Positions 27,466-38,416 of a stretch of 64,000 nucleotides of DNA are shown one piece after another (position 1 is the first letter of the stretch; every line of letters starts with the position of its first letter). This DNA is from Marilutibacter penaei (lineage in GTDB: Bacteria; Pseudomonadota; Gammaproteobacteria; Xanthomonadales; Xanthomonadaceae): the NCBI RefSeq assembly GCF_014145395.1, contig NZ_JACHTE010000002.1:124001-188000 (forward strand), in the 5' to 3' direction. Under the pieces are notes generated by a model. That model made no database searches. It saw only the letters and a program-made list of their open reading frames with translations, and had not been told where the DNA came from. The translations under genes and the position numbers were made by a program.

Positions 27466-28992
27466 TCAGCGTTTGCTGCCGAGTATCCCGCCCAACAGGC
27501 CGCGCACGATCTGGTTGCCGATGCGGCTGCCGACCGTGCGGGCCGTCTGCTTCGCCATGGACTCCAGCATGCCCTGCCGGCGCCGGGTGCCGAAAACCGC
27601 ATCCTTGATGGCCTGCCCGAACCCCCCGTCCTCGGCATCGTCCGCCTCGCGGGTGCGGGCGGCGGGGGTGCCAGCGTCCTCGGTGGCCTTTCCAGCTTTC
27701 GCCGCCAGGATCTCGGCCGCGGATTCGCGGTCCACGGCCGCGTCGTAGCGCGTGCCCACCGGGCTCCCCGCACGCACGGCCGCGCGTTCCGGTCCGGTGA
27801 TCGCTCCCATCCGGCAGCGAGGCGGTGCCACGAGCGTGTGCTGGACCGGCAGGGGTATGCCCTTGTCCTGCAGCGTCGATACCAGCGCCTCGCCGGTGCC
27901 GAGCCGGGAAATGGTGTCCACCACGTCCAGCGCAGGGTTGGCGACGAAGGTCTCGGCTGCCGTCCTCACGGCTTTCTGGTCGCGTGGGGTGTAGGCGCGC
28001 AGGGCGTGTTGGACGCGGTGGCCGAGTTGGCCAAGGATCTCGTCCGGGATGTCGTCCGGGAACTGCGAGCAGAAATACACGCCCACGCCCTTCGAACGGA
28101 TGATGCGAACGACCTGTTCGACCCGTTGGCGGAGCGCCGGGGGGGCGTCGTCGAACAGCAGGTGGGCTTCGTCGAACACGAACACCAGCTTCGGCTTGTC
28201 GAGGTCGCCCACCTCGGGCAGCTGCTCGAACAGTTCGGACATCAGCCACAGCAGGAAGCTCGAGTACAGCCGCGGTTTGAGCACCAGTGCATCCGCGGCC
28301 AGCAGATTGATCACCCCGCGCCCATCGGCGGTCGTGCGCATCAGGTCGGCCAGGTCGAGTGCCGGTTCACCGAAGAACAGCCCGGCGCCTTCGCCCTCGA
28401 GCCGTAGCAGGGCGCGCTGGATCGCGCCAATGGACGCCGTGGAGACGAGGCCGTACTTCGTCGAAATGTCCTTGCGCTCACCGGCGACCAGGGTGAGCAG
28501 TGCCCGGAGGTCCTCCAGGTCGAGCAGCAGCAAGCCCCGGTCGTCGGCCAGGCGGAACACGATCTCGAGGACCCCGGTCTGCGTGTCGTTCAGCTCCAGG
28601 ATGCGGGACAGCAGGGTGGGGCCCATCTCGCTGATCGTGGTGCGGACCGGATGGCCGAGCTTGCCGAACAGGTCCCAGAACACGACCGGACTGCCCTCAT
28701 TGGCATAGTCCTCGATCCCGATCGTATCCAGCCGGGATGCGATCCCATCGTTCATCGTCCCCGGCATCGCCAGGCCGGCGATGTCGCCCTTCACGTCGGC
28801 CATGAACACCGGCACGCCAATCCGGGAGAATCCTTCGGCCAGCACCATCAGGCTCACCGACTTGCCGGTCCCGGTGGCGCCCGCCACCAGTCCGTGTCGA
28901 TTGCCCAGCGCCGCCGGCAGCAGCACGTGCCCGTGCGTGGCAGGCAGGGCATCCGGCGGGGTGAGGGACTTGCCAATGAGGATCGGTTCCAT
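27466..28992 (-). CDS. DUF853 family HerA/VirD4-like ATPase
   Basis: 508 residues. Walker A GATGTGKS is at 38-45, Walker B is in KLVFVFDEAHLLFDDAP (about 270), and a downstream arginine-finger region contains RSKGVGVYFCSQFPDD. The C-terminal third is charged and ends in a helix (SRIGNQIVRGLLGGILGSKR). Such helicase-HerA-like proteins are common in proteobacteria but have no settled role; DNA translocation is only a guess from the fold. The ATG at 28992 follows CGGAG; starts further upstream would lie in or before the promoter box. Confidence 0.87.
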   Translation of the reverse strand: MEPILIGKSLTPPDALPATHGHVLLPAALGNRHGLVAGATGTGKSVSLMVLAEGFSRIGVPVFMADVKGDIAGLAMPGTMNDGIASRLDTIGIEDYANEGSPVVFWDLFGKLGHPVRTTISEMGPTLLSRILELNDTQTGVLEIVFRLADDRGLLLLDLEDLRALLTLVAGERKDISTKYGLVSTASIGAIQRALLRLEGEGAGLFFGEPALDLADLMRTTADGRGVINLLAADALVLKPRLYSSFLLWLMSELFEQLPEVGDLDKPKLVFVFDEAHLLFDDAPPALRQRVEQVVRIIRSKGVGVYFCSQFPDDIPDEILGQLGHRVQHALRAYTPRDQKAVRTAAETFVANPALDVVDTISRLGTGEALVSTLQDKGIPLPVQHTLVAPPRCRMGAITGPERAAVRAGSPVGTRYDAAVDRESAAEILAAKAGKATEDAGTPAARTREADDAEDGGFGQAIKDAVFGTRRRQGMLESMAKQTARTVGSRIGNQIVRGLLGGILGSKR

Positions 28993-29017
28993 GCGTGGCT
29001 CCGTATGGGGTGATTCG

Positions 29018-29023
29018 ATTCTA
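29018..29023 (-). promoter_or_regulatory. Candidate -10 box for the DUF853 gene
   Basis: TAGAAT (reverse strand, ACTAGAATCGAATC), 25 bases before the ATG at 28992. Divergent from mltD. Confidence 0.45.
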
Positions 29024-29150
29024 GTGGCAGCCGGCATGCGATCGTCATCCTGACCGGATGCTGTTTCCGTGATCACGGTCCGCGTGGTTGTGGGGCGGGT
29101 GGCGCAGGCGCTAACCTGCACGATCACGCAGTCTTCATCTTTTGCAGTCC

Positions 29151-30689
29151 ATGTCCGACGTTGCTTTTCTTCCGGCGCCGCGCCTGGCGACCGTGCTCTC
29201 GCTGGTGCTCGCCGCCCTTGTTTCCATTCCCACCGATGCCGAGGCGCTGTCTCGACGCGACCAGCAGGCGGTCGATGCCCTCGCCGAACGCATGGACGCG
29301 GCCGAGGCCCGTTACCTGGAGGCGCGGGTGATGACGGCGAACGCCGATCCGGCTGGCATCACCGAGGGCGATTCCGCGCTGGAGGACATGGAGGACGTGC
29401 TGGCGGACTGCACGGAGCAGCGGGGCTGCTCGCCGATGACCCTGCTGGCGACCTACAAGCGGCTGCTGAAGCAGGACATGGACGCCCGCGACCCCTTCGC
29501 CGGCCAGCCCGACCCGGGCGTGGCCGAACCCGACCACGTGGCGCTCGCCGAAGGCGAGTCCGACCCGCTTGCCGCCGACGTGCCGGAGACCGCGCATGCG
29601 GCCGCCCTGCTGGCCGACCAGCGCCATGCCTTCGACGAGATGGTCAAGTACAACCCGGCCGTGCAGGCCGGCATCCGCAGGTGGCTGACCGACATGCGGC
29701 CGTCGCTGATGAACAGCTACGAGAACTACCAGTACATGCGCCACCTGATGTGGCCCCACTACGAGCGCGCTGGCCTGCCAGAGGCATTGCTCTTCGGGAT
29801 CATGGCCAAGGAGTCGAACGGCAAGGTACACGCGCAGTCGCGGGCCGGAGCCGCCGGCCCCATGCAGTTCATGCCGGCCACGGGGCAGCGCTTTGGCCTG
29901 GGCCGCGATTCCACGGGTTTCGACACCCGCTTCGATCCCTATGCCGCATCCGAGGCCAGCGTCGCCTACCTCGACGAGCGCATGCGCGAGTTGAACCGCA
30001 ACATCGAGATGGCGCTCGCCGCATACAACGGCGGCGAAGGACGTGCCCGGCGGGTCGCGCGCGAACATCCCGGCCAGGATTTCTGGGACGAGGCGGTCTA
30101 CAACGAGTTCCCGGCGGAAACCCGTGATTACGTGCCGATGGTCATTGCCGCCGCCTGGCTGTTCCTGCATCCCAGGCAGTACGGCATCGAGTTCCCGAAA
30201 GTCGACGCACGTCCCGTCCAACTGGTGCTGGAACATCCCAGTTCCATCTATGAGCTGACCATCTGCCTGGGCAACGATGGCAGCCGCGACGGCTACATGC
30301 GCGCGCTGCGCAACCTCAACCCGCGCTACCAGGCCGACACGATGCTGCCGACCGGTACGCGGCTGGCCGCCACCCAGCGCATCGACCGCCTTTATCGTCG
30401 CTGGTGCGCGCAGGGGGCGCGCGCCCAACTCGCCCAGGAGCTCATCCGGTCCAACGTCGACCAGGCGATCGTGCGCCGTGGTCCGGGGTCGCCTTCGCCT
30501 GCCGCACCCGTTCCCGCGTCCTCCAGCGCGCCCCGGACCCACCGCGTGGAACGCGGGGAGACGCTCTCTTCGATCGCGCGCAAGTTTTCGTGCGGGACCC
30601 GCCAGCTCGCGCAGGCCAACGGTATCCGGGCTCCGCGCTACACCATCCAGCCGGGCCAGCGCCTCAAGCTCGAAGGCTGCGCGAACTGA
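29151..30689 (+). CDS. mltD: Membrane-bound lytic murein transglycosylase D-like (SLT + LysM)
   Basis: Cleaves peptidoglycan glycan strands in the periplasm to anhydro-muropeptides. It is 512 residues with an N-terminal signal (RLATVLSLVLAALVSIPTDA). The SLT domain is at about 205-340 with catalytic Glu in IMAKESNGKVHAQSRAGAAGPMQF and the AAYNGGEGRARR block. One LysM lies at the C-terminus (HRVERGETLSSIARKFSCG...IQPGQRLKL). E. coli MltD has two LysMs and a lipobox; here one LysM and no lipobox are visible. The ATG at 29151 is preferred over a TTG at 29142. Confidence 0.9.
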   Translation: MSDVAFLPAPRLATVLSLVLAALVSIPTDAEALSRRDQQAVDALAERMDAAEARYLEARVMTANADPAGITEGDSALEDMEDVLADCTEQRGCSPMTLLATYKRLLKQDMDARDPFAGQPDPGVAEPDHVALAEGESDPLAADVPETAHAAALLADQRHAFDEMVKYNPAVQAGIRRWLTDMRPSLMNSYENYQYMRHLMWPHYERAGLPEALLFGIMAKESNGKVHAQSRAGAAGPMQFMPATGQRFGLGRDSTGFDTRFDPYAASEASVAYLDERMRELNRNIEMALAAYNGGEGRARRVAREHPGQDFWDEAVYNEFPAETRDYVPMVIAAAWLFLHPRQYGIEFPKVDARPVQLVLEHPSSIYELTICLGNDGSRDGYMRALRNLNPRYQADTMLPTGTRLAATQRIDRLYRRWCAQGARAQLAQELIRSNVDQAIVRRGPGSPSPAAPVPASSSAPRTHRVERGETLSSIARKFSCGTRQLAQANGIRAPRYTIQPGQRLKLEGCAN

Positions 30690-30699
30690 GCCGCTCAGG

Positions 30700-30718
30700 C
30701 CCGGCGCTCAGCGCCGGG
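30700..30718. terminator. GC hairpin between convergent mltD and psd
   Basis: Perfect 8-bp inverted repeat CCCGGCGC/GCGCCGGG whose 3-base loop TCA is the psd stop codon on the reverse strand. There is no U-run, so it is a weak or rho-assisted 3' end for mltD at best. Confidence 0.35.
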
Positions 30719-31553
30719 TCGCCAGCCGCTGGCCGAGGCGCACCGGTGTTTCGGCGCCGAGGCCGGGGGCGAGGTCGAAGCATCCGGGCGGCAAGAGCAC
30801 GATCACGGTCGAGCCGTAGTTGAAGCGCGCCATTTCCTCGAAGCGGTCCAGGCGGACGTGCTCGGCGCGCCAGTCCTTGCGGGTGATCGCATCCCCATAG
30901 GCCGGGATCTCCTCGCCGCTCCACACGGTCTCCACCCCGGATACGAGCAGCGCGCCGACCATCACCGAGGCCATCGGCCCGAAGTCGGTGTCGAACAGGC
31001 AGACCAGCCGTTCGTTGCGGGCGAACAGGCGGGGCACCGATCGCACGGCATCCGGGCCCACGCTGAAGAGCCGGCCCGGGACGTGCAGGGTTTCGCGCAG
31101 GGTCCCGGTCCAGGGCATGTGCACGCGGTGGTAGTCGCGCGGCGACAGGTACACCGTCGCGAACACGCCGCCCTTGAAGGCCTCGGCCAGGGCCTCGTCA
31201 CCGAGCAGTTCGCCGGCGGTGAACGATTGGCCCTTGGCCTGGAAGATGCGCCCGTCGCCATCGATCGCACCGCACTGGCTGATGCGCCCATCCGCGGGCA
31301 TCAACAGCGCATCGGCGTCGGCGTCGGCGACGCGCGCGCCGGGCTTGAGCGCGCGGGTGAAAAAGCTGTTGAAGGTCGGGTAGGCGGTGGGATCCGGCTG
31401 CGCGGCCTCGGCGAGGTCGACGCCGAACCGGCTCGTCACCGTGTCGATCAGCCACTGCTTGGTGCGCGGGTTGTCGGAGTACGCCAGTGCACGCGCCATC
31501 GAGGACAGCATGCGGTGCGGCAGTGCGTAGGTGAGGGCGGTCACGAGGCTCAT
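30708..31553 (-). CDS. psd: Phosphatidylserine decarboxylase proenzyme
   Basis: Makes phosphatidylethanolamine at the inner membrane. The 281-residue proenzyme self-cleaves at the GST site [10 protein letters not shown] (S248) to create the pyruvoyl group. Conserved blocks are [27 protein letters not shown] and [17 protein letters not shown] (catalytic Asp/His region). The ATG at 31553 overlaps the stop of the SCO1-like gene (ATGA), so the two are co-translated. Confidence 0.96.
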   Translation of the reverse strand: MSLVTALTYALPHRMLSSMARALAYSDNPRTKQWLIDTVTSRFGVDLAEAAQPDPTAYPTFNSFFTRALKPGARVADADADALLMPADGRISQCGAIDGDGRIFQAKGQSFTAGELLGDEALAEAFKGGVFATVYLSPRDYHRVHMPWTGTLRETLHVPGRLFSVGPDAVRSVPRLFARNERLVCLFDTDFGPMASVMVGALLVSGVETVWSGEEIPAYGDAITRKDWRAEHVRLDRFEEMARFNYGSTVIVLLPPGCFDLAPGLGAETPVRLGQRLATRR

Positions 31554-32200
31554 TCGGCCGGCACTCCCGTCAGTGCCTTCAGGTCGGCAGCGATCTTCAC
31601 AGGCTCGAAGGGCGGGCGCAGCAGGCCGGCCATGCGCCCTTCGGTGTCCAGCACCGCGATCGTCGCGCTGTGGTCGATGGTGTAGGCGGCCGGGTCGTCG
31701 ACCCCGGCGATCGGGGCCTTGGCGAACACCATGCTCAGGGAGGTGGTGAACGCCTCCAGGTCGGGCAGGGTGCCGGTCGCGGCCAGCGTGTCGGCGTGGA
31801 AGGCGTGGGCATACTTGCCGACGAGCTCGGTGCTGTCGCGCTCCGGGTCGACCGACACGAACAGGACGCGGGGCCGGGTCGGTTGCGGAATCGACGCCCA
31901 CTGCTTCTGGGCGTGCGACAGCTGGGCCAGCGTGGTCGGGCAGACGTCCGGGCAGTGGGTGAAACCCAGGAAGACCAGCGTCCAGTGGCCCTGCAGCTCG
32001 GCGCGTTCCAGCGGCGTGCCGTCGGACTGCGCGAGCTTGAAGTCGGGCAGGGTGCGCGGCGGATCGAACAGGCGCACGGCCTGCAGGTCGGGTTGCGCGG
32101 GTGCCGGCGTCAACGGCCCGAAATGGCCGATCGCGGCCCACAGGCCCAGGCCGGCGGCCAGCGCCGCGATGAGGATATAAGCAGTGGTGCGGTTGAACAT
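31550..32200 (-). CDS. SCO1/SenC-type copper chaperone
   Basis: A thioredoxin-fold copper/redox protein that helps assemble the CuA site of cytochrome c oxidase. It is 216 residues with one N-terminal membrane anchor ([18 protein letters not shown]). The copper ligands are C83 and C87 ([11 protein letters not shown]) and H177 (TIDHSATI). Other family blocks are [11 protein letters not shown] and [16 protein letters not shown]. The ATG at 32200 is chosen because the next upstream ATG (32233) lies inside the likely -10 box. No cox genes are in the window. Confidence 0.93.
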   Translation of the reverse strand: MFNRTTAYILIAALAAGLGLWAAIGHFGPLTPAPAQPDLQAVRLFDPPRTLPDFKLAQSDGTPLERAELQGHWTLVFLGFTHCPDVCPTTLAQLSHAQKQWASIPQPTRPRVLFVSVDPERDSTELVGKYAHAFHADTLAATGTLPDLEAFTTSLSMVFAKAPIAGVDDPAAYTIDHSATIAVLDTEGRMAGLLRPPFEPVKIAADLKALTGVPAE

Positions 32201-32228
32201 GAGCAATCCGACTATGGTTGCGGACGCA

Positions 32229-32265
32229 ATCATAGCCGTGCGGCCTGCGTCACGGCGGCTATAAT
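32229..32265. promoter_or_regulatory. Divergent -10 boxes for the SCO1-like/psd pair and prmB
   Basis: Reverse-strand TATGAT (32229-32234) lies 28 bases before the SCO1-like ATG. Forward-strand TATAAT (32260-32265, GCTATAATCGCCGG) lies 33 bases before the prmB ATG. Both -35 regions are poor. Confidence 0.55.
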
Positions 32266-32298
32266 CGCCGGCTACCCCATGTCCTTCGTGAACACCCC

Positions 32299-33237
32299 AT
32301 GAGCGCCGGCCCCCTCATCGCCGACTTCGAACAGGTCACCCTCGTCGACCTGATCCGCCATGGCGGCAGCCTGTTCGCCGAGGCAGGGCTGACGTTCGGC
32401 CATAGCTACGACAACGCCCTCGACGAAGCAACCCAGCTGGTCCTGCATGCCCTGCACATGCCGCACGACCTCAGCCCGGTCTACGGCCAGTCGCGGGTGA
32501 CGACGGCGGAAAAGGCGAAGGTGCTGGCGCTGTTCGAGCGCCGCATCCGCGAGCGCATCCCGGCCGCCTACCTGACCGGCGAGGCCTGGTTCGCCGGCCT
32601 GAGCTTCAAGTCCGATCCGCGCGCGCTGGTGCCGCGTTCGCCGATCGCCGAGCTGATCGAGTCCGGGTTCGAACCCTGGTTGGGCGGGCGCGAGGTCCAT
32701 CGCGCGCTCGACCTGTGCACCGGGTCGGGCTGCATCGCGATCGCCACCGGCCATTACCACCCGGACTGGGACGTCACCGGCATCGACATCAGTGATGACG
32801 CATTGTCGCTGGCGGCTGAGAACAAGACGCGCCTGCATGCCGACAACGTGCATTTCGTGAAGTCGGACCTGTTCGCCGCGCTGGACGGCGAGGTCTACGA
32901 CCTGATCGTGACCAATCCGCCCTACGTCACCAACGACGAGACCGACGCGCTCCCCGGGGAGTACGCGCACGAGCCCGAGCTGGGCCTGCGTGCCGGCGAC
33001 GACGGCCTCGACCTGGCCCTGCGCATCATGCGCGACGCTCCGGACCACCTCAGCGAGCAGGGCCTGCTGATCTGCGAGGTCGGCGAGGCCGAACGCGCGC
33101 TGGTCGAGCTGCTGCCCGAGGTCCCGATGGCCTGGGTCGAGTTCAAGGTCGGGCAAATGGGCATCTTCGTCGTCGAACGCCACGATCTCGTCGAGCACCA
33201 CGACCGGATCCGCGCGCTGGCCGCCGCGCGCGGCTGA
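32299..33237 (+). CDS. prmB: Ribosomal protein L3 glutamine methyltransferase PrmB
   Basis: SAM-dependent N5-methylation of a Gln in ribosomal protein L3. It is 312 residues: an N-terminal helical domain, the SAM-binding motif [14 protein letters not shown], then GIDISDDAL and the catalytic NPPYVTNDE. The PrmB rather than PrmC or HemK assignment rests on the N-terminus ([32 protein letters not shown]) and the position before aroC, as in E. coli and Pseudomonas. Confidence 0.94.
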   Translation: MSAGPLIADFEQVTLVDLIRHGGSLFAEAGLTFGHSYDNALDEATQLVLHALHMPHDLSPVYGQSRVTTAEKAKVLALFERRIRERIPAAYLTGEAWFAGLSFKSDPRALVPRSPIAELIESGFEPWLGGREVHRALDLCTGSGCIAIATGHYHPDWDVTGIDISDDALSLAAENKTRLHADNVHFVKSDLFAALDGEVYDLIVTNPPYVTNDETDALPGEYAHEPELGLRAGDDGLDLALRIMRDAPDHLSEQGLLICEVGEAERALVELLPEVPMAWVEFKVGQMGIFVVERHDLVEHHDRIRALAAARG

Positions 33238-33250
33238 GGGCGAAGGCGCG

Positions 33251-34351
33251 ATGTCCGACAACAGCTTCGGCCGCCTGCTCCGTGTCACGACCTTTGGCGA
33301 GAGCCACGGGCCGGCGATCGGGTGCGTGGTCGATGGGTGCCCGCCCGGCATCGCGCTCGCGCCGGAAGACTTCAGGCGCGACCTCGACCGCCGCGCCACC
33401 GGCAAGACCCGGCATACCTCGGCGCGCCGCGAGGCCGACGACATCGAGATCCTGTCCGGGGTCTACGAGGGCGTCACCACGGGAACGCCGATCGGCCTGC
33501 TGATCCGCAACACGGATGCGCGCAGCCAGGACTACAGCCGCATCGCCGAACAGTTCCGGCCCGGCCACGCCGACTACACCTACTGGCAGAAGTACGGCAT
33601 CCGCGACCCGCGCGGCGGCGGGCGTTCGTCCGCGCGCGAGACCACGATGCGTGTCGCGGCCGGCGTGATCGCGAAGAAATGGCTGGCCGAGCGCCACGGC
33701 GTCCGCATCCAGGGCTGGCTGTCGCAACTGGGCACGGTAACGCCCGCCGCGACCGACCTCGGCGTCGTCGAAGGCAACCCGTTCTTCTGGCCGGACGCCG
33801 CGCAGGTGCCCGAACTGGAGGCCTACATGGACGCGCTGCGCAAGTCCGGTGATTCGGTCGGAGCGCGCGTGGACGTGGTCGCCGAGGGCGTCCCGCCCGG
33901 TTGGGGCGCGCCCATCTACGGCAAGCTCGATGCGGAGCTGGCCGCGGCGCTGATGAGCATCAATGCGGTGAAGGGCGTCGAGATCGGCGACGGCTTCGCC
34001 TCGGTGGCCCAGACCGGCAGCGAACATCGCGACGTCGCCAGTCCCGCCGGATTCGAGAGCAATCACGCCGGCGGCGTCCTCGGCGGCATTAGCAGCGGCC
34101 AGGACCTGCGCTGCTCGGTGGCGTTCAAGCCGACCTCCAGCCTTCGCCTGCCGACGGACGGCGTCGACATCCACGGCAACGTGGTCGAGATCGTCACGAC
34201 CGGGCGCCACGATCCCTGCGTCGGCATCCGCGCGATCCCGATCTGCGAAGCCATGGTCGCACTGGTGCTGATGGACCAGGCGATGCGCCACCGCGCCCAG
34301 TGCGGCGACGTTGGCGACGTCGCGCCGCGGATCCCGGCGAAAAAACGATAG
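33251..34351 (+). CDS. aroC: Chorismate synthase
   Basis: Last step of the shikimate pathway, converting EPSP to chorismate with reduced FMN. The 366 residues carry all family signatures: [41 protein letters not shown] and [19 protein letters not shown]. It starts 13 bases after prmB and is likely co-transcribed. Chorismate feeds the trp genes downstream. Confidence 0.97.
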   Translation: MSDNSFGRLLRVTTFGESHGPAIGCVVDGCPPGIALAPEDFRRDLDRRATGKTRHTSARREADDIEILSGVYEGVTTGTPIGLLIRNTDARSQDYSRIAEQFRPGHADYTYWQKYGIRDPRGGGRSSARETTMRVAAGVIAKKWLAERHGVRIQGWLSQLGTVTPAATDLGVVEGNPFFWPDAAQVPELEAYMDALRKSGDSVGARVDVVAEGVPPGWGAPIYGKLDAELAAALMSINAVKGVEIGDGFASVAQTGSEHRDVASPAGFESNHAGGVLGGISSGQDLRCSVAFKPTSSLRLPTDGVDIHGNVVEIVTTGRHDPCVGIRAIPICEAMVALVLMDQAMRHRAQCGDVGDVAPRIPAKKR

Positions 34352-34490
34352 CGGCCAGTCGTGCAAGGCGCATGATGCGCCAGACTGCGCCGCCCGGACC
34401 CGCCCCATTCCCGAGCCACGGGCTCGAGCGGGATACCCGATGGGACCCCGCCGCCACGTGGCCCAACACGATTCCAAGGACATCACAGCC

Positions 34491-35507
34491 ATGAGCAAGA
34501 GATTCAATGTCGCGGTCGTCGGCGCCACCGGAGCGGTGGGCGAGACCATGCTGGCCATCCTCGCCGAGCGCCGGTTCCCGGTCAGCCAGCTGCATGTCCT
34601 CGCCAGCGAGCGGTCCGCCGGCGGCACCATCGAATACCGCGGCGACGAGTACATCGTCCAGGACCTGGCGGGCTTCGACCCGGCCGGCGTCGATATCGCG
34701 CTGTTCTCCGCAGGTGGCAGCGTTTCGAAGGAGTACGCACCGAAGTTCGCGGCGGCGGGCGCGGTCGTCATCGACAACTCCTCGGCCTTCCGCTACGACG
34801 ACGACGTGCCGCTGGTGGTGAGCGAGGTGAATCCGGAGCAGGTCGCGAACCGCCCGCGCGGCATCATCGCCAACCCCAACTGCTCGACCATGCAGATGCT
34901 GGTCGCGCTGGCGCCGCTGCACCGCGAATCGCGCATCGAGCGCATCAATGTCGCCACCTACCAGTCGGTGTCGGGCGGCGGGCGGTCGGCGATGGAGGAA
35001 CTGGGCCGCCAGACCGGCGCGCTGCTGAATTTCCAGGACCCGCAGCCTGAGCGCTTCCCGGTCCAGATCGCCTTCAACCTGATCCCGCATATCGACGACT
35101 TCCAGGACAACGGCTTCACCAAGGAGGAGATGAAGCTGGTGTGGGAGACCCGCAAGATCCTCGGCGACGACACCATCCAGGTGAACCCGACTGCGGTCCG
35201 CGTGCCGGTGTTCTACGGCCATTCCGAGGCGGTCAACATCGAGACCGAGGCCAAGATCAGCGTCGAGCGCGCGCGCGCGCTGCTGGGCGCCGCCCCCGGC
35301 GTCGAGGTGGTGGACGAGCGCAAGCCCGGCGGCTACCCGACGCCGGTGACCCATGCCTCCGGCAACGATGCGGTCTATGTCGGCCGGATCCGCGACGACC
35401 TGTCGCACCCGCGCGGCCTGAACCTGTGGATCGTGTCCGACAACATACGCAAGGGTGCGGCACTGAACGCGGTGCAGGTCGCCGAGCTGGTGGCCGCCGA
35501 AGGGTGA
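34491..35507 (+). CDS. asd: Aspartate-semialdehyde dehydrogenase
   Basis: Reduces aspartyl phosphate to aspartate semialdehyde, the branch point to lysine, DAP, threonine and methionine. It is 338 residues with an N-terminal Rossmann motif VAVVGATGAVGETML, active-site Cys in ANPNCSTMQM, and the catalytic His block RVPVFYGHSEAVNIET. The ATG at 34491 follows AAGGA. The 139-base gap after aroC shows no clear promoter box. asd-fimV-truA order is conserved in gammaproteobacteria. Confidence 0.97.
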   Translation: MSKRFNVAVVGATGAVGETMLAILAERRFPVSQLHVLASERSAGGTIEYRGDEYIVQDLAGFDPAGVDIALFSAGGSVSKEYAPKFAAAGAVVIDNSSAFRYDDDVPLVVSEVNPEQVANRPRGIIANPNCSTMQMLVALAPLHRESRIERINVATYQSVSGGGRSAMEELGRQTGALLNFQDPQPERFPVQIAFNLIPHIDDFQDNGFTKEEMKLVWETRKILGDDTIQVNPTAVRVPVFYGHSEAVNIETEAKISVERARALLGAAPGVEVVDERKPGGYPTPVTHASGNDAVYVGRIRDDLSHPRGLNLWIVSDNIRKGAALNAVQVAELVAAEG

Positions 35508-35549
35508 CCGTGGTCGCCGCCGTCATTGCATGGCAAGGGCGGCGGCGGC

Positions 35550-35555
35550 TAGAGT
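35550..35555 (+). promoter_or_regulatory. Candidate -10 box for fimV
   Basis: TAGAGT in GCTAGAGTCGCCGG, 16 bases before the fimV ATG. Weak -35. Confidence 0.35.
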
Positions 35556-35571
35556 CGCCGGCAGGGGAACG

Positions 35572-37554
35572 ATGGAAACGGGATCGCTCGTGAGAAAACT
35601 CGTGCGCTTCGCACTGGTGCTGGCCTTGCTGGTCGCCCACGGCACGGCCTTCGCGCTGGGGCTGGGCGAGATCGTCGTGCGCTCGCGCATCGACCAGCCG
35701 CTGCTGGCGGAGATCCCGATCATCTCCAGCGACCCCGCCGAGCTCGAGCAGTTGCAGGCGAGGCTCGCCTCGCCCGACACCTTCCGCCGCGTCGGGCTGG
35801 AGCCGCCGGCGGGCCTGGTCTCCGACCTGCGCTTCATGGTTGCGCTCGACGACGCTGGCAATCCCGTCATCCGGGTGACCAGCGCTCAACCCGTTGACAC
35901 GGCGATGCTGACCTTCCTGGTCGAAGTGGACTGGGGGCAGGGACGGTTGGTGCGTGAGTATTCGGCCCTGCTCGATGCTCCCCGCACGGTCTCGTCGCCC
36001 GTGCAGCCCGCGATCGACGCGCCGGTCGTGTCGCAGCCCAACCTGATCGAACGCGAGGTGCTCCCGTCCGAGCCGTCGCCCGAGACGGCATTGACCACGG
36101 GCGCGGAGCAGGTGCCGGACGACCTCGCCTCGGAGGACGCGCCTGCGGACGCCGGACTGCCCGCGGAGCCGACAGCGGAGGAGGGCCAGGTGCCGGCAGC
36201 GCCCGCACCCGCACCGGCTCGCCCCGCGCGGCCCGTTGCGGTGATCGCCGGGGACGAGTACCGGGTCGAGCGCGGCGACACCTTGTCCGACGTGGCCACG
36301 CGAGTCCGCGGCGTCCGCGGGCTCAGCATGAACCAGACCATGGTCGCGCTGCTGCAGGCCAATCCGGATGCCTTCATCGACGGCAACGTGCATCGCTTGA
36401 AAGCCGGCGCCGTCCTGCGCGTGCCCGGCGTCGATGAAGTCTTCACCATCGAAGCGGCCGAGGCGAATGCGATCGTCCGGGAACAGACGCGGCAATGGCG
36501 CCAGGGACGGATGGCGGTGCCGCAGCCCGCGGCGGTAGACGGGGGCGAACGTGCTCCGTTGGCCGAAGGCGGCGGACAGACGGCCGGCGGCGCGGTCGCC
36601 GATGCGCGTCTTGAGATCGTCCCGCCGGGTGCGAATGAAACCGCCCAGGCGGGCAACCAGTCCGGCGCCAGTGCCGGCGGCGAGGGCGACATGCTTCGAC
36701 AGGAAATGCAGACACGCGAAGAACTCGCGGCACGCGATGCCGAGATCACCGAGATGAAGGCCCGCTTGTCCGAACTCGAGGACCTTCAGCAGAAGCAGGC
36801 CCAGCTGATCGAGCTGAAGGACAGCGAGCTCGCCGCGGCGCAGCAGCAGTTGGCGGCGAATGCGGCGACCGGGCAGGCGGAGGCGCCGGTGATGCCCTGG
36901 ATCCTCGGTGGCGTCCTGATGCTGGCCCTGGGCCTGGTGGCCGGCTTGCTGATGCGTCGCCGCCCCGCCCGCGCCGTTTTCCGCGCGCCGTCCGACGCCG
37001 TGTCCTCGCGGTCCCCGTTGGCTGACGCGTTCCCCGCCGGCAGTGCGGTTCCAGCGGCTGCAGTGGGTGTCGACCCGGCGGAGCGGAGCGACGACCTCGC
37101 GGAGGAGCACGACGTCGCCCGGGAGGACGACGATCGGGTCGATGACGTTGCCGACAACGCAGGCGACGACGCTGTCGACCGTGACGACGCCGCGGAGGCT
37201 GATGCCGGGACGGACGCTGAGATCCAGCCGTTGCGCGCGGTCCCCGACATGAATGGGCTGCCGGCGGGCGGCGCGGGTGGAGCTGAAGCCCAAGCCCGGC
37301 ATGACGCCGCTGAGGAGGACGAGACCGCCGCCACCCCGGCCTGGCATACCGGCACCTCCGGGGTGGGTGACGACGATGCGGCAAGCGCGGTCGCCGGTGC
37401 AACGGGCGGGGGCAGCGAGCGCCTTGAGCTGGCGCGCGCGTACATCGCCCTGGGCGACCATGACAGTGCCCGCCAGTTGCTCGGCGAGGTGCGGGTGCAC
37501 GGAGACCTCGCGGCGCGGCAGCAGGCCATGCAGATGCTGCGCGGGCTCGATTGA
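35572..37554 (+). CDS. fimV: FimV-like pilus assembly/polar hub protein
   Basis: An inner-membrane peptidoglycan-binding hub that supports type IV pilus assembly and polarity. It is 660 residues. The N-terminal signal precedes the FimV core ([22 protein letters not shown]), and an acidic Pro-rich linker follows. A LysM-like domain sits at about 225-285 ([18 protein letters not shown]), a coiled coil at about 380-430, and one membrane helix at about 441-463 ([19 protein letters not shown]). A very acidic cytoplasmic stretch ends in the FimV C-terminal motif ([20 protein letters not shown]). The ATG at 35572 follows AGGGG; a GTG at 35590 is possible. Confidence 0.9.
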   Translation: METGSLVRKLVRFALVLALLVAHGTAFALGLGEIVVRSRIDQPLLAEIPIISSDPAELEQLQARLASPDTFRRVGLEPPAGLVSDLRFMVALDDAGNPVIRVTSAQPVDTAMLTFLVEVDWGQGRLVREYSALLDAPRTVSSPVQPAIDAPVVSQPNLIEREVLPSEPSPETALTTGAEQVPDDLASEDAPADAGLPAEPTAEEGQVPAAPAPAPARPARPVAVIAGDEYRVERGDTLSDVATRVRGVRGLSMNQTMVALLQANPDAFIDGNVHRLKAGAVLRVPGVDEVFTIEAAEANAIVREQTRQWRQGRMAVPQPAAVDGGERAPLAEGGGQTAGGAVADARLEIVPPGANETAQAGNQSGASAGGEGDMLRQEMQTREELAARDAEITEMKARLSELEDLQQKQAQLIELKDSELAAAQQQLAANAATGQAEAPVMPWILGGVLMLALGLVAGLLMRRRPARAVFRAPSDAVSSRSPLADAFPAGSAVPAAAVGVDPAERSDDLAEEHDVAREDDDRVDDVADNAGDDAVDRDDAAEADAGTDAEIQPLRAVPDMNGLPAGGAGGAEAQARHDAAEEDETAATPAWHTGTSGVGDDDAASAVAGATGGGSERLELARAYIALGDHDSARQLLGEVRVHGDLAARQQAMQMLRGLD

Positions 37555-37570
37555 GCCTCGGTACGACGCA

Positions 37571-38416
37571 GTGAACGAGGCCCTGGCCGGCGGCCCTGCA
37601 AGCCAGCGACTGGCGATGGCGGTCGAGTACGACGGCAGCGCGTTCTCCGGCTGGCAGCGGCTGACCCGACCGGGCGAAGAGGACCGTCGGGAGGAAGCCA
37701 CCGTGCAGGCGTCCGTGGAGGCGGCCCTGTCTTTCGTCGCCGGGCAACCGATCGGCACGGTATGTGCCGGCCGTACCGATGCCGGCGTGCATGCGCGCGC
37801 GCAGGTCATCCATTTCGATACGCCAGTCCACCGGGATCCGCGTGGCTGGATGCTCGGCACCACCACCCGTCTGCCCCCGTCCGTGTGCATCCGCTGGTGC
37901 GTGCCCGTGGCCGATGACTTCCACGCACGGTTTTCCGCGCGCGCGCGCCGGTACCGGTACCGCCTCCTGAACCGTCCCGTGCGTCCGGCGCTGATGCGCG
38001 ACTACCTCGGTTGGGAGCGCCTGCCGCTGGACGCCGCGGCGATGCATCATGCCGCCCAGGCGCTGATCGGCGAGAACGATTTCTCGGCATTCCGGACGGT
38101 GCACTGCCAGGCCCCCCATGCCCGCCGCGACATGCAGGAAATCACCGTTCGCCGCGATGGCGAGGTCGTCGAGTTCGAATTGCAGGCGAACGCGTTCCTG
38201 CACCACCAGGTACGCAACATCGTCGGCAGCCTGTTGCTGGTGGGGCGGGGCGAGAAACCCGAAGGCTGGATCGCCGCGCTGCTGGAAGGGCGCGATCGCA
38301 CGCGGGCGGGTCCCACCGCGCCCCCCGGGGGATTGATGTTCCTCCATCCGCTGTACCCTGCAAGCTGGGGTTTGCCTGCCGAGGTGAGCCTGCCGCCCAC
38401 CCCGGATGAGCGTTGA
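37571..38416 (+). CDS. truA: tRNA pseudouridine synthase A
   Basis: Makes pseudouridine at positions 38-40 of tRNA anticodon stems. It is 281 residues with [13 protein letters not shown] at the N-terminus and catalytic Asp in [14 protein letters not shown]. The usual [18 protein letters not shown] and [19 protein letters not shown] blocks are present. The GTG at 37571, 16 bases after fimV, is chosen to give a normal N-terminus; an ATG at 37616 is the alternative. A longer in-frame start inside fimV is rejected. Confidence 0.95.
   Translation: MNEALAGGPASQRLAMAVEYDGSAFSGWQRLTRPGEEDRREEATVQASVEAALSFVAGQPIGTVCAGRTDAGVHARAQVIHFDTPVHRDPRGWMLGTTTRLPPSVCIRWCVPVADDFHARFSARARRYRYRLLNRPVRPALMRDYLGWERLPLDAAAMHHAAQALIGENDFSAFRTVHCQAPHARRDMQEITVRRDGEVVEFELQANAFLHHQVRNIVGSLLLVGRGEKPEGWIAALLEGRDRTRAGPTAPPGGLMFLHPLYPASWGLPAEVSLPPTPDER

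Noticed and set aside
25155-27608. 817-codon forward frame
   Set aside because: Antisense to greB and the AbgT-type transporter; His/Gln/Arg-rich without recognisable domain.
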